This document shows positions 41,794 through 48,938 of a stretch of 48,938 bases of DNA, one piece after another. This DNA comes from RGIG995 sp045652445. Its GTDB lineage: Bacteria; Bacillota; Clostridia; Oscillospirales; UBA644. How positions within the stretch are numbered: position 1 is the first letter of the stretch; each line of letters begins with the position of its first letter. The notes below the pieces were generated by a model. The model was not told the DNA's origin and did not search any database. It saw nothing but the letters and a program-made list of their open reading frames with translations. The position numbers and the translations under genes were made by a program. The stretch covers positions 1-48,938 of the forward strand of contig JAZRUJ010000065.1 in assembly GCA_045652445.1 (NCBI GenBank), given 5' to 3'.

Positions 41794-42587
41794 AGCATCG
41801 TACCTCTGACATCGTCTTCTTTCTGTACGTTCTTGGTAGCGAACATACCCACGGCAATCAAAAGCAGCATGACCATCGCCACGATACTGCCCATGTGCCA
41901 CAAGCCCTGATCAAAATACAACTGAATGCTGTTTCCGATCAATGATAATTTCCGTTCCCCCATAACGTCGCTGATAACGTAAGACGACATGGTGGGCATA
42001 AAGACCATGGTTGCCGCCGAAACAATGCCGGGGGCAGTCATGGGAAGAATCACTTTTACAAAAGTCTGCAAGGGACGGGCACCCAGATCGGAGGAGGCTT
42101 CGATCTGACTGTAGTCCAACTTGGTCATGGTGGTATACAGGGGAAGGATCACGAAAGGCAAATAGTTGTAAACCATACCGATCATGGTGCAAATATAGGG
42201 GTGTTCCCCGCCGTTCAACCCAAGCCAATACAGAAGATCACGGGTAGCGGCGGTACGGAGAACGAAATTGATCCACATAGGCATGATAAACAGAAGCATC
42301 ATGACTCCGGGCATTTTCATATCCCGATGGGCAAGAAAATACGCTACGGGATAGCCGATCAAAAGGCAGATAACCGTATTTGCAGCTCCGATGATAAAGG
42401 AAACGAGAATGGTATTGATATTGGAGGCACTCCCAAACAAGGAGGTAAGGTTATTGAACGTAAAATTCCCTTGGGAATCGGTAAAGGCATACCCGAGAAT
42501 CAACACCAGGGGAATAATCACAAACAAAACCATAAACACCGCGTAAGGAAAGGCGAGCCATTTACGGGTGAATTTAATTCTTGACAT
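41790..42587 (-). CDS. potB: Polyamine ABC transporter permease PotB
   Basis: A 265-residue permease with six hydrophobic segments. ATG at 42587 with GGGAGG 9 bases upstream, inside the potA end (14-base overlap). EAA loop: EASSDLGARPLQTFVKVILPMTAPGIVSA. VGSYVI-like segment is replaced by SSYVISDVMGERKLSLIGNSIQLYF. Pairs with PotC. Confidence 0.93.
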   Translation of the reverse strand: MSRIKFTRKWLAFPYAVFMVLFVIIPLVLILGYAFTDSQGNFTFNNLTSLFGSASNINTILVSFIIGAANTVICLLIGYPVAYFLAHRDMKMPGVMMLLFIMPMWINFVLRTAATRDLLYWLGLNGGEHPYICTMIGMVYNYLPFVILPLYTTMTKLDYSQIEASSDLGARPLQTFVKVILPMTAPGIVSAATMVFMPTMSSYVISDVMGERKLSLIGNSIQLYFDQGLWHMGSIVAMVMLLLIAVGMFATKNVQKEDDVRGTML

Positions 42588-44091
42588 ACTTCGACGCCTC
42601 CCCACGCAGTTTGAGACGGATTTTGTCCGCGGGGATATTAACCGAAACCCGGTCGTCTTCGTTCCAGGTGTATTCCGTATCCACCACGAAATCTTCGTCG
42701 TCTTCGGTGCGGATAATAACCTGGTAGTGGTTGCCCAGATAGATCATGGAAACAATCTTTCCGCAAACAACACCGCCGTCTTCGTTGTCAATAATTTCGA
42801 TATCGGGGAATGCCACGTCGGCAAAAACGTCGGCGTCTTTGAAATCATATTTTTTACCGTCGGGAGCAATCACGTATCCCTCTTCGTCCAATTTGGAACC
42901 GGGAATAAGCTGCGTTACGTCGCAATCAAATGCACCTCCGGCGATGATGACCCGGTTATCGTTGTCGATATAGGCATCGTCGTAAACGTTGGAGAGCATC
43001 TCTTTTTTCATGATATGGATCAGATCGGGGGCAATATTGACCCCCACGGGGATCCCGGTCTCCATGCTTTCGGTGGATTGAATGGTGACCTCGTTGCGTC
43101 CCACCATCATGATGTATTCGTAGTGAATGCCCTTGAATACTTTTTGAGTCAAAATACCGTCGATCATACCCTTGCCCGGCTCGGCAAATTTTACGTCTTC
43201 GGGGCGGACGACTACGTTGACCTTTTCGTTGGCGGGAAAATCGTCAACGCACTCAAAAATATGATTCAAGAAACGAACCTTACGGTTGCCCATATAGGTG
43301 CCTTCGTACAGATTGCTTTCGCCGATAAAGTCGGCAACAAAGGCATTTTTCGGCTCGTTATAAATATCTTCGGGGGTACCGATCTGCTGAATGCAGCCGT
43401 CTTTCATGACCACAATGGTGTCCGACATGGTCAACGCTTCTTCCTGGTCATGGGTAACGTAAATAAAGGTAATGCCCAATTTCCGGTGCATTTCCTTTAG
43501 TTCCAACTGCATCTCTTTCCGCATCTTCAGGTCCAAGGCACCCAAAGGTTCATCCAGTAGCAGGATTTGAGGTTCGTTGACAATGGCACGGGCGATGGCA
43601 ATACGCTGTTGCTGACCGCCGGACAGGGTAGTAATATCCCGCCATTCAAATTCTTCTAGGTCGACGATCTTCAAGGCTTCGGTTACCTTTTTCGAAATTT
43701 CAGCCTTGGTCAGTTTGCGGTATTTGGTAATTTTATTTCCGTTACGATCGGTAGTTTCGTAGGGAATCCGCTTCAACTTCAACCCAAACGCCACGTTATC
43801 GTACACGTCCAAATGAGGGAACAATGCGTACTTTTGGAAGACCGTATTGACCGGTCGTTCGTAAGGAGGAAGTACGGAAATATCTTCCCCGTTCAAAAGA
43901 ATTTTCCCCTCGGAGGGATGCTCAAACCCGGCAATCATCCGTAGGGTTGTGGTCTTTCCGCATCCGGAAGGACCGAGGAACGAAACAAATTCGCCTTTTT
44001 TTACGTAGAAATTAAAATTTTCTACCGCGGTGGTTTCATTGTAGACCTTTGAAACTCCTACCAGTTCAATGATGACATTTTCCTTTTTCAT
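42574..44091 (-). CDS. potA: Polyamine ABC transporter ATPase PotA with extended C-terminus
   Basis: A 505-residue ATPase; the ATG at 44091 has GGAG 8 bases upstream, while upstream GTG codons would leave too little spacing. NBD about 1-240: Walker A LGPSGCGKTTT (40-48), an unusual insert YETTDRNGNKITKYRK in the helical domain, signature LSGGQQQRIAIA, Walker B ILLLDEPLGALD, H-loop VTHDQ. The C-terminal part is about 265 residues instead of the usual 110-130: a TOBE-type fold is broken by about 130 extra residues (IHIMKKEMLSNVYDD...FDCDVTQLIPGSKLDEEGYVIAPDGKKYDF...IIDNED), then GGVVCGKIVSMIYLGNHYQVIIRTEDDEDFVV resumes the TOBE-like end. Head of the operon. Confidence 0.9.
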   Translation of the reverse strand: MKKENVIIELVGVSKVYNETTAVENFNFYVKKGEFVSFLGPSGCGKTTTLRMIAGFEHPSEGKILLNGEDISVLPPYERPVNTVFQKYALFPHLDVYDNVAFGLKLKRIPYETTDRNGNKITKYRKLTKAEISKKVTEALKIVDLEEFEWRDITTLSGGQQQRIAIARAIVNEPQILLLDEPLGALDLKMRKEMQLELKEMHRKLGITFIYVTHDQEEALTMSDTIVVMKDGCIQQIGTPEDIYNEPKNAFVADFIGESNLYEGTYMGNRKVRFLNHIFECVDDFPANEKVNVVVRPEDVKFAEPGKGMIDGILTQKVFKGIHYEYIMMVGRNEVTIQSTESMETGIPVGVNIAPDLIHIMKKEMLSNVYDDAYIDNDNRVIIAGGAFDCDVTQLIPGSKLDEEGYVIAPDGKKYDFKDADVFADVAFPDIEIIDNEDGGVVCGKIVSMIYLGNHYQVIIRTEDDEDFVVDTEYTWNEDDRVSVNIPADKIRLKLRGEASKYVKN

Positions 44092-44181
44092 GTTCACCAC
44101 TCCAAAAAAAGAATTTTGCTTCTTTCAATCCTTTCTTCGCCGCAGTATTGAATAATCCTTCGTCCTTTTGGCTGCGTTTCC

Positions 44182-44213
44182 AAGAGTGATATTATATATA
44201 TAATATCGCTCTT
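44182..44213. repeat. 32-base AT-rich inverted repeat in the pot leader
   Basis: AAGAGTGATATTATAT / ATATAATATCGCTCTT, a 16-bp dyad with a single mismatch (T/G) and no loop. It lies between the putative pot promoter and potA, so it is either an operator for a pot regulator or an mRNA leader hairpin. Confidence 0.7.
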
Positions 44214-44235
44214 CCAACTATATTTTTAAGTAAGC

Positions 44236-44264
44236 AACATAAGAGTACCATCTATCTATGACAA
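44236..44264 (-). promoter_or_regulatory. Possible promoter of the pot operon
   Basis: Minus strand TTGTCA (44259-44264), 17-base spacer, TATGTT (44236-44241). The -10 is imperfect; it is the best candidate in the leader. Confidence 0.4.
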
Positions 44265-44435
44265 AACAATGTCAAATAGACAAATTTTTTCGCTCGTTTT
44301 GTCAATTTTTTCACCTCAAGCCCCAGAAAATCCCAGCAAAGGTTTTTCCCGAAACAAAAGAACCTTTGCTTTCGAGAATTTCCCCAAATTTTCCGCTGTG
44401 ATTTGTGAATTTAATATTACATTCTTAAAAAACGC

Positions 44436-44464
44436 TTGCATTTTCGAAAAAACTGTGCTATACT
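44436..44464 (+). promoter_or_regulatory. Promoter of tRNA-Arg
   Basis: TTGCAT (44436-44441), 17-base spacer, TATACT (44459-44464), 35 bases before the tRNA. Confidence 0.75.
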
Positions 44465-44499
44465 ATCTCGAGGAAATTGTTTTCCCCAACTTAATATAT

Positions 44500-44576
44500 G
44501 TACCCGTAGCTCAGCTGGATAGAGTGTCAGACTCCGACTCTGAAGGTCGAAGGTTCGAATCCTTTCGGGTACGCCA
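44500..44576 (+). tRNA. tRNA-Arg (anticodon CCG)
   Basis: 77-base class I tRNA with encoded CCA. Acceptor stem GTACCCG / CGGGTAC, D-arm AGCTCAGCTGGATAGAGT, anticodon arm TCAGACT-CCG-ACTCTGA, T-arm AAGGTTCGAATCCTT. Reads CGG. Single gene with its own promoter. Confidence 0.97.
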
Positions 44577-44579
44577 GAT

Positions 44580-44608
44580 AAAACCTCGTCTTTGGACGAG
44601 GTTTTACA
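44580..44608 (+). terminator. Terminator after tRNA-Arg
   Basis: Stem AAAACCTCGTC / GACGAGGTTTT (44581-44606). The T-tail is only the T4 in the stem, so it may be leaky into the antiporter gene downstream. Confidence 0.6.
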
Positions 44609-44648
44609 ACTGAAATTTATAACTTTTCATAAAAAGGAAGTATCAATT

Positions 44649-45959
44649 ATGGCAACTACTCTGTTAGCCGTTTCCATCGCCCTGTTGGCAGGATTGTTAA
44701 TGACTCGGCTGTTCAAACCTTTGAAATTGCCCTCGGTTACTGCATATCTGATTGCAGGCGTGTTGGTAGGTCCCCACTTTTTGGGCATGCTCCATCAAGA
44801 AGGGATCGGCTTTACCTCCCACGAAGGGCTGGAAGGCTTTGCCCTGATTTCCGAAGTTGCTCTGGGATTTATCGCCTTTTCTATTGGCAGTGAATTCCGG
44901 GTATCCGAACTGAAAAAGACCGGAAAACAGGCGACGATCATCGGGATTTTCCAAGCCTTGGTGGCCACGTTGTTTGTAGATTTGGCATTGTACGGACTAC
45001 ATCTTTTGATGCCGGAAATTCTCCCCCTTCCCACGGTATTGGTTTTGGGGGCCATCGCAACGGCAACCGCTCCGGCGGCGACGTTGATGGTGGTTCGGCA
45101 GTATAAAGCAAAAGGACCTTTGACAAAGTTACTGCTGCCCATCGTTGCCTTGGACGACGCAGTAGGGCTTGTGGTTTTTGCCGTATCCTTTGGAATCGCA
45201 AGAGCCTTGGCAAGCGGATCGGTGGATTTGATTTCCATTCTGGTAAATCCCCTGGTGGAAATTGCGGCATCCCTGATTCTCGGGGCTATTATGGGTGTGA
45301 TCTTGACCTATTTGGAAAAACTGTTTAATTCCAACACCAACCGTTTGAACCTGACCATCGCATTCGTTTTTATTACCGTTTCTCTTGCAATGATCGATTT
45401 CCACGTAGGGCCTGTACATATTCAGTTTTCTTCCCTGCTGGTCTGCATGATGTTGGGAACCGTATTCTGCAACATTTGTCCTTTGTCCCACGATCTGATG
45501 GAACGGGCAGACAAATGGACCTCTCCCATGTACGCGTTGTTTTTCGTGATCAGCGGTGCGGAATTGAATCTGAACATTTTAACAAACGGATTCGTCGTTC
45601 TTGCCGGTGTAGTTTATATCATTACTCGATCTGCCGGTAAATATTTGGGAACTTTGGGAAGTGCAAAACTCACCAAGTGCCAACCTCAAATTTGCAAATA
45701 TTTGGGAATTACCCTATTGCCTCAAGCGGGCGTTGCCTTGGGAATGTGTACCATTGCCGCCTCTACCCCGGAATTGGGGGCGAGCGGACCGATCATTCGG
45801 AACATTACCTTATTTGCCGTATTAATTTACGAACTGTTCGGACCTGTATTTACGAGAATGGCACTGCAAGCTGCAGGAGAAATTACGCCCATTTCCGAGG
45901 ATGTAAAAAACCGTCGCCATCACAAACTCAATCAGGCAAAAGACATGGCGGGGAAATAA
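44649..45959 (+). CDS. CPA2-family cation/proton antiporter
   Basis: A 436-residue membrane protein of about twelve segments, of the KefB/NapA-type CPA2 family, exchanging Na+ or K+ for H+. ATG at 44649 after AAGGAAG and 8 bases. The ion-binding region is clear: TATAPAATLMVVRQYKAKGPLTKLLLPIVALDDAVGLVVFAVS, with paired D169-D170, the marker of the electrogenic type. No C-terminal TrkA-N (RCK) domain, unlike Kef systems. It may share transcription with the leaky tRNA-Arg terminator; I see no clear own promoter. Confidence 0.88.
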   Translation: MATTLLAVSIALLAGLLMTRLFKPLKLPSVTAYLIAGVLVGPHFLGMLHQEGIGFTSHEGLEGFALISEVALGFIAFSIGSEFRVSELKKTGKQATIIGIFQALVATLFVDLALYGLHLLMPEILPLPTVLVLGAIATATAPAATLMVVRQYKAKGPLTKLLLPIVALDDAVGLVVFAVSFGIARALASGSVDLISILVNPLVEIAASLILGAIMGVILTYLEKLFNSNTNRLNLTIAFVFITVSLAMIDFHVGPVHIQFSSLLVCMMLGTVFCNICPLSHDLMERADKWTSPMYALFFVISGAELNLNILTNGFVVLAGVVYIITRSAGKYLGTLGSAKLTKCQPQICKYLGITLLPQAGVALGMCTIAASTPELGASGPIIRNITLFAVLIYELFGPVFTRMALQAAGEITPISEDVKNRRHHKLNQAKDMAGK

Positions 45960-45975
45960 TGGATAAAAATTTTGT

Positions 45976-46011
45976 GGGAGACTCTGGTTTAGAACCGAGT
46001 CTCCCCTTTTT
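45976..46011 (+). terminator. Terminator after the antiporter gene
   Basis: Stem GGGAGACTCTGGTT / AACCGAGTCTCCC (45976-46005) with a short loop, then CTTTTT. Confidence 0.85.
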
Positions 46012-46059
46012 ACAGAAATATGAAAATCAAGACATTTCCAGGAAAATCCATGTTTTTTA

Positions 46060-46088
46060 TTGACAAAAAAACAGAATCGTGATACAAT
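46060..46088 (+). promoter_or_regulatory. Promoter of the 351-residue unknown protein
   Basis: TTGACA (46060-46065), 17-base spacer, TACAAT (46083-46088), 28 bases before the ATG. Confidence 0.85.
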
Positions 46089-46115
46089 AAAAAAAACGAT
46101 ATCGGAGAAACAAAG

Positions 46116-47171
46116 ATGCCTAAAAGAAGTTTGCAAACCGGCATTGCCTACCACGGAAACCGGATGCCTTCCCATTATCGGGACGACCTGAAAGAAATGG
46201 TTAAAGCAGACCTGGACATTGTGGTGCATATGCTTTCCCATACGGACTGGACCAGACATAAAACGGTAATGAAAGATATTTTTGCCATGACCGAAGAAGC
46301 GGGCATGGAAGTTTGGGTGGATAACTGGGGGTTGACCGGATCTCCCGGAGACCGTTCGCAATTTTTGTGCTTTAACCCCGGACATCATCGCTTGTTCAGC
46401 AACGGAGAACCCTGTCCTGACGTTTGTTTGAATAGCCCGGAATTCCGCCAATTTACAAAAGATTGGTTGGAAACGGTGGCGGAAATCGGCGGAAAGACCA
46501 TTTTCTGGGACGAACCCGCCCTCCATGCAAAACCCACGGAAGACGGACAAGGGCATTATTACACTTGTACCTGTCCCCGTTGCCAGAAAATATTCGAAGA
46601 ACGATACGGACGGAAAATGCCTTTGCTCTTGGATAAAGACACAGAACAATTCCGCACCGACACGATTATCGATTATTTCCGGGAAGTAACGGAATACAGC
46701 CATAAATTGGGTCTGAAAAACAACGTTGTGGTTATGTTGGGAGAACATTTGGGGCTGAATCTGGATTCGGTGGAACAAATCTGTTCATTGCCTTATATGG
46801 AAAACATCGGCTCCGATCCCTATTGGTACAAGCGTTCCGACACCGAATTTAATCCTTACGGATTAGTCTACGAGGGGACCAAGAAAAATTTGGATATTTG
46901 CCAACGGCATAACCGTGGGCATAATCTTTGGATTCAGACCTACGACGTTCCTCTGGGGCGGGAAGAAGAAATTATCGCCGCTACCGACGCTGCTTATGAT
47001 GCCGGGGCTCGTTGCATTCTTGCTTGGGGTTATCGGGGAAGTGAATCCAACTCCTACCGTGCCGACAACGCAGAACGCACTTGGGCAATAACAAAAGAAG
47101 CTTTCCGCCGCATTCGGGAACGGGAACGGAATGCAATCCTGGAAGAAAATCGTAAGAAGTTTTTGAAATAA
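46116..47171 (+). CDS. Unrecognised soluble protein, probably a TIM-barrel glycosidase-like fold
   Basis: 351 residues, ATG at 46116 after GGAGAAACAAAG, no signal peptide. Not firmly placed in a family. Seen: alternating strands and helices as in a (beta/alpha)8 barrel (VVHMLSHTDW, EVWVDNWGL, KTIFWDEPALH, VVVMLGEHLGLN, NLWIQTYDVPL, RCILAWGYRGSES), a WDEP motif that could hold a catalytic acid, and a CTCPRCQKIFEERYG cysteine cluster with the look of a zinc knuckle found in some glycoside-hydrolase-like proteins of gut bacteria. Its substrate is unknown; a cytoplasmic sugar- or glycan-processing role is a guess. Own promoter and terminator, monocistronic. Confidence 0.65.
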   Translation: MPKRSLQTGIAYHGNRMPSHYRDDLKEMVKADLDIVVHMLSHTDWTRHKTVMKDIFAMTEEAGMEVWVDNWGLTGSPGDRSQFLCFNPGHHRLFSNGEPCPDVCLNSPEFRQFTKDWLETVAEIGGKTIFWDEPALHAKPTEDGQGHYYTCTCPRCQKIFEERYGRKMPLLLDKDTEQFRTDTIIDYFREVTEYSHKLGLKNNVVVMLGEHLGLNLDSVEQICSLPYMENIGSDPYWYKRSDTEFNPYGLVYEGTKKNLDICQRHNRGHNLWIQTYDVPLGREEEIIAATDAAYDAGARCILAWGYRGSESNSYRADNAERTWAITKEAFRRIRERERNAILEENRKKFLK

Positions 47172-47190
47172 ACGGTTTGCTTATACAAAA

Positions 47191-47216
47191 AACGGATCTC
47201 TGTAGAGATCCGTTTT
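47191..47216. terminator. Bidirectional terminator between the unknown protein and pyk
   Basis: Stem AACGGATCTC / GAGATCCGTT (47191-47214, 4-base loop) flanked by A- and T-runs. Confidence 0.85.
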
Positions 47217-47242
47217 TTCTTATTTTTTTAAACCAATTCGAT

Positions 47243-48655
47243 TTAAATCTGTTCAATTTTAATCAAGTCCGTATTCCCGGAACAACCGTTGGTAATTCCG
47301 CCGGTAATAACGATATGATCGTCTTTTTGCAAGTTCAATGTCTGTTGAGTCAGCTTCTTTGCCGTGTAAAACAGCACGTCGGTGGAATTAAAGGTTTCGC
47401 ACAGAACAGGATTGACCCCCCAAGAGAGAGCCAAACTCCGCCAGGTTTTTTCATCGGTGGTCAATCCCACAATATCCATGGGAGGACGGAACCGGGAAAC
47501 CATACGAGCGGTCAGCCCTGACAGAGAACAAACGGAAATTGCTTTGGAACCAATATCAATCGCCATACCCACGGTAGCATGAGAAATAGCGTCAACGGTG
47601 TTTCGAATCTTAAATGACGAAGAATGGAAACGGGAAGCGTAATCAATGTTGCGTTCCGTATGTTCTGCAATCCGTGCCATGGTTTGTACCGCAAGAACGG
47701 GGTGTTCCCCCGCGGCAGTTTCGGCGGAAAGCATGATGGCACTCGTCCCGTCGTACACAGCATTGGCAACGTCTGTAATTTCAGCCCGAGTGGGGCGAAT
47801 ATTGTGAATCATAGATTCCAGCATTTCGGTGGCAGTAATGACCCGTTTCCCCAACAAACTGCACTTGGTAATCAGTTCTTTTTGGATTCCGGGCAATTCT
47901 TCAAAGGGAATTTCCACACCCATGTCACCTCGGCCGATCATGATGCCGCTGCATTCTTCGCAGATTTCTTCGATATTGTTGACTCCGGCACGATTTTCGA
48001 TCTTGGCAATCAAAGAGGGATTTTCAATGCCGTTTTCTGCCAAAAATTGACGGATATCCGTTAAATCCTGTTTCCGGGACACGAAAGAACAGGCGATAAA
48101 ATCTACGCCGTTTTCCATTCCGAACAGAAGATCTTTTTTGTCTTGTTCGCTCAAATAAACTTGATTTAGAACTTTATTGGGGAACGCCATACTCTTCCGA
48201 TCGGACAAAACGCCACCGGAAAGAACGTCGCAAACAGCATCGGTTTCGGTCAGTTGACGAACCTGCAGAACCACAAGCCCGTTGTTGATCAAAACCTTAT
48301 CGCCTACCGCAAGATCGTTGATCATTCCTGCGTAAGAAACCGCAACCCGGTTTTGATCCCCCACAACGTCTTCCACAGTCAAAGAAAAGGTATCCCCATC
48401 GTTCAGGGTAATTCTACCGTCTTTAAAGGTTCGAATCCGGTATTCCGGACCTTTGGTATCCAACAAAATGGCAATAGGAAGATTCAATGCTTCCCGCACT
48501 TTTTTGATGGTTTTAATAGTAGCCAGATGTTGTTCGTGGGTTCCGTGGGAAAAGTTCAAACGAGCTACGTTCATCCCCGCAAGACACATTTGAGTGAGGG
48601 TAGTTTCATCGGAACAAGCGGGTCCGATCGTACAAACAATTTTGGTTTTTCGCAT
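47243..48655 (-). CDS. pyk: Pyruvate kinase
   Basis: Pyk converts phosphoenolpyruvate and ADP to pyruvate and ATP, the last step of glycolysis. ATG at 48655 after TAGGAG gives 470 residues, the short form without the C-terminal PEP-utilizer domain of some Bacilli. Motifs: KIVCTIGPACSDETTL, MNVARLNFSHG, LDTKGPEYRIRTF, FIACSFVSRKQDL, the metal/substrate site SLIAKIENRAGVNNIEEI, RGDMGVEIPFEELP and TSAIMLSAETAAGEHPV. KGPEYRI carries Tyr where Ile is common (GPEIR). Single gene with its own promoter. Confidence 0.95.
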   Translation of the reverse strand: MRKTKIVCTIGPACSDETTLTQMCLAGMNVARLNFSHGTHEQHLATIKTIKKVREALNLPIAILLDTKGPEYRIRTFKDGRITLNDGDTFSLTVEDVVGDQNRVAVSYAGMINDLAVGDKVLINNGLVVLQVRQLTETDAVCDVLSGGVLSDRKSMAFPNKVLNQVYLSEQDKKDLLFGMENGVDFIACSFVSRKQDLTDIRQFLAENGIENPSLIAKIENRAGVNNIEEICEECSGIMIGRGDMGVEIPFEELPGIQKELITKCSLLGKRVITATEMLESMIHNIRPTRAEITDVANAVYDGTSAIMLSAETAAGEHPVLAVQTMARIAEHTERNIDYASRFHSSSFKIRNTVDAISHATVGMAIDIGSKAISVCSLSGLTARMVSRFRPPMDIVGLTTDEKTWRSLALSWGVNPVLCETFNSTDVLFYTAKKLTQQTLNLQKDDHIVITGGITNGCSGNTDLIKIEQI

Positions 48656-48698
48656 ATAATAAACTCCTATAAAAGAATCCAAGCATAATTCTGTATAC

Positions 48699-48727
48699 AT
48701 TATACCACATTTTGAAATAGATTGCAA
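48699..48727 (-). promoter_or_regulatory. Promoter of pyk
   Basis: Minus strand TTGCAA (48722-48727), 17-base spacer, TATAAT (48699-48704), 44 bases before the ATG. Confidence 0.85.
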
Positions 48728-48749
48728 GGGTGGAATGAATATTTTTGAC

Positions 48750-48781
48750 AAAAAAATGCGGAGAAGAGAGGCTCTTCTCCG
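48750..48781 (-). terminator. Terminator of the ABC exporter gene
   Basis: Minus strand CGGAGAAGAG / CTCTTCTCCG (48759-48781, 3-base loop) followed by CATTTTTTT, 8 bases after the stop codon. Confidence 0.85.
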
Positions 48782-48788
48782 ATTCATT

Positions 48789-48938
48789 TTATTCGAATTG
48801 GGAATGGTACAGTTTGCTGTAAAATCCGCCGGACGCAAGTAATTGCTCGTGATTTCCCTGTTCAAGGACGGTGCCGTCTTTCACCACCAGAATATTATCC
48901 GCATTTTGAACGGTGGAAAGACGGTGGGCGATGACGAA
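48789..48938 (-). CDS. C-terminal end of an ABC exporter ATPase (5' end outside window)
   Basis: Only the last 49 codons and the stop are in the window. The frame begins with the H-loop FVIAHRLSTVQNADNILVVKDG, then EQGNHEQLLASGGFYSKLYHSQFE, the typical end of MsbA/LmrA-type half-transporters with fused membrane domain. Substrate cannot be judged. Confidence 0.88.
   Translation of the reverse strand, partial: FVIAHRLSTVQNADNILVVKDGTVLEQGNHEQLLASGGFYSKLYHSQFE

Larger units (their letters stand above)
44092..44435. other. Leader and intergenic region between potA and tRNA-Arg
   Basis: No gene seen in this 344-base stretch. It holds a possible minus-strand pot promoter (44236-44264), a 32-base inverted repeat (44182-44213), and a second dyad AGCAAAGGTT / AACCTTTGCT with a 16-base loop (44335-44370). 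The rest is AT-rich without recognised signals. Confidence 0.7.

Noticed and set aside
44335..44370. AGCAAAGGTT / AACCTTTGCT dyad as a terminator
   Set aside because: Its 16-base loop is long and no T-tract follows on either strand; kept only as a note in the leader entry.
1..48938. CRISPR arrays, insertion sequences, phage genes or attachment sites
   Set aside because: No regularly spaced direct repeats, transposase-like or integrase-like proteins, or tRNA-associated direct repeats were seen.

Overview
The window looks like chromosomal core DNA from an uncultured or poorly described Clostridia (Firmicutes), probably of the gut Oscillospirales/Christensenellales type. This is an inference from gene content and style: Shine-Dalgarno AGGAGG sites throughout, near-consensus sigma-A promoters almost all with a 17-bp spacer, a split PurH (stand-alone AICAR formyltransferase plus PurO-type IMP cyclohydrolase), DUF1385, DUF624, YlmH and XpaC/TelA genes, and a SpoIIM-like protein that hints at sporulation. 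I see no phage, transposon, CRISPR array or plasmid gene.

Region 1 (1-10260, minus strand) is a purine operon read purE-purC-purF-purM-purN-purO-AICARFT-purD-purL (purL runs off the left edge). A consensus promoter and a ZTP (pfl-type) riboswitch with an intrinsic terminator precede purE, so transcription should rise when ZMP/ZTP accumulates. The PurF homologue keeps its PRPP loop and four cysteines matching the iron-sulfur ligands of Bacillus PurF, but has Gly-Gly where the glutaminase cysteine should be.

Region 2 (10300-19800): nrdR (minus), xpaC/telA-like pair (plus), ispD (minus), then a plus-strand run rpe - cysteine hydrolase - YkgJ-like - radA - HAD phosphatase. An MFS transporter gene lies beyond on the minus strand.

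Region 3 (18470-24560, minus strand): one tightly overlapping operon asp23-like - fakA-like - DUF1385 - prmC - murI - DUF1934 - tadA fused to a GNAT acetyltransferase, then a hairpin and the MFS gene.

Region 4 (24590-30300): three small unknown proteins (minus), a YfcE-type phosphoesterase and an iron alcohol dehydrogenase (plus), a 45-residue membrane peptide, a DacF-type carboxypeptidase, a DUF624 protein and a SpoIIM-like protein with a sigma-E-like promoter.

Region 5 (30350-39430): tRNA-Leu(CAA), a transglutaminase-like lipoprotein, PHP histidinol-phosphatase, a 999-residue MacB-like ABC protein, then ylmH - prfA - HAD hydrolase. These are followed by a divergent lipoprotein/XRE-regulator pair sharing an operator palindrome.

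Region 6 (39430-48938): a potABCD polyamine transport operon with an unusually long PotA and a membrane-tailed PotD, tRNA-Arg(CCG), a CPA2 cation/proton antiporter, an unrecognised barrel-like protein, pyruvate kinase, and the last 49 codons of an ABC exporter.

The best candidates for new biology are the cysteine-less PurF in a riboswitch-controlled pur operon, the TadA-GNAT fusion, the three-gene small-protein cluster, the lipoprotein/XRE module and the modified PotA/PotD transporter.
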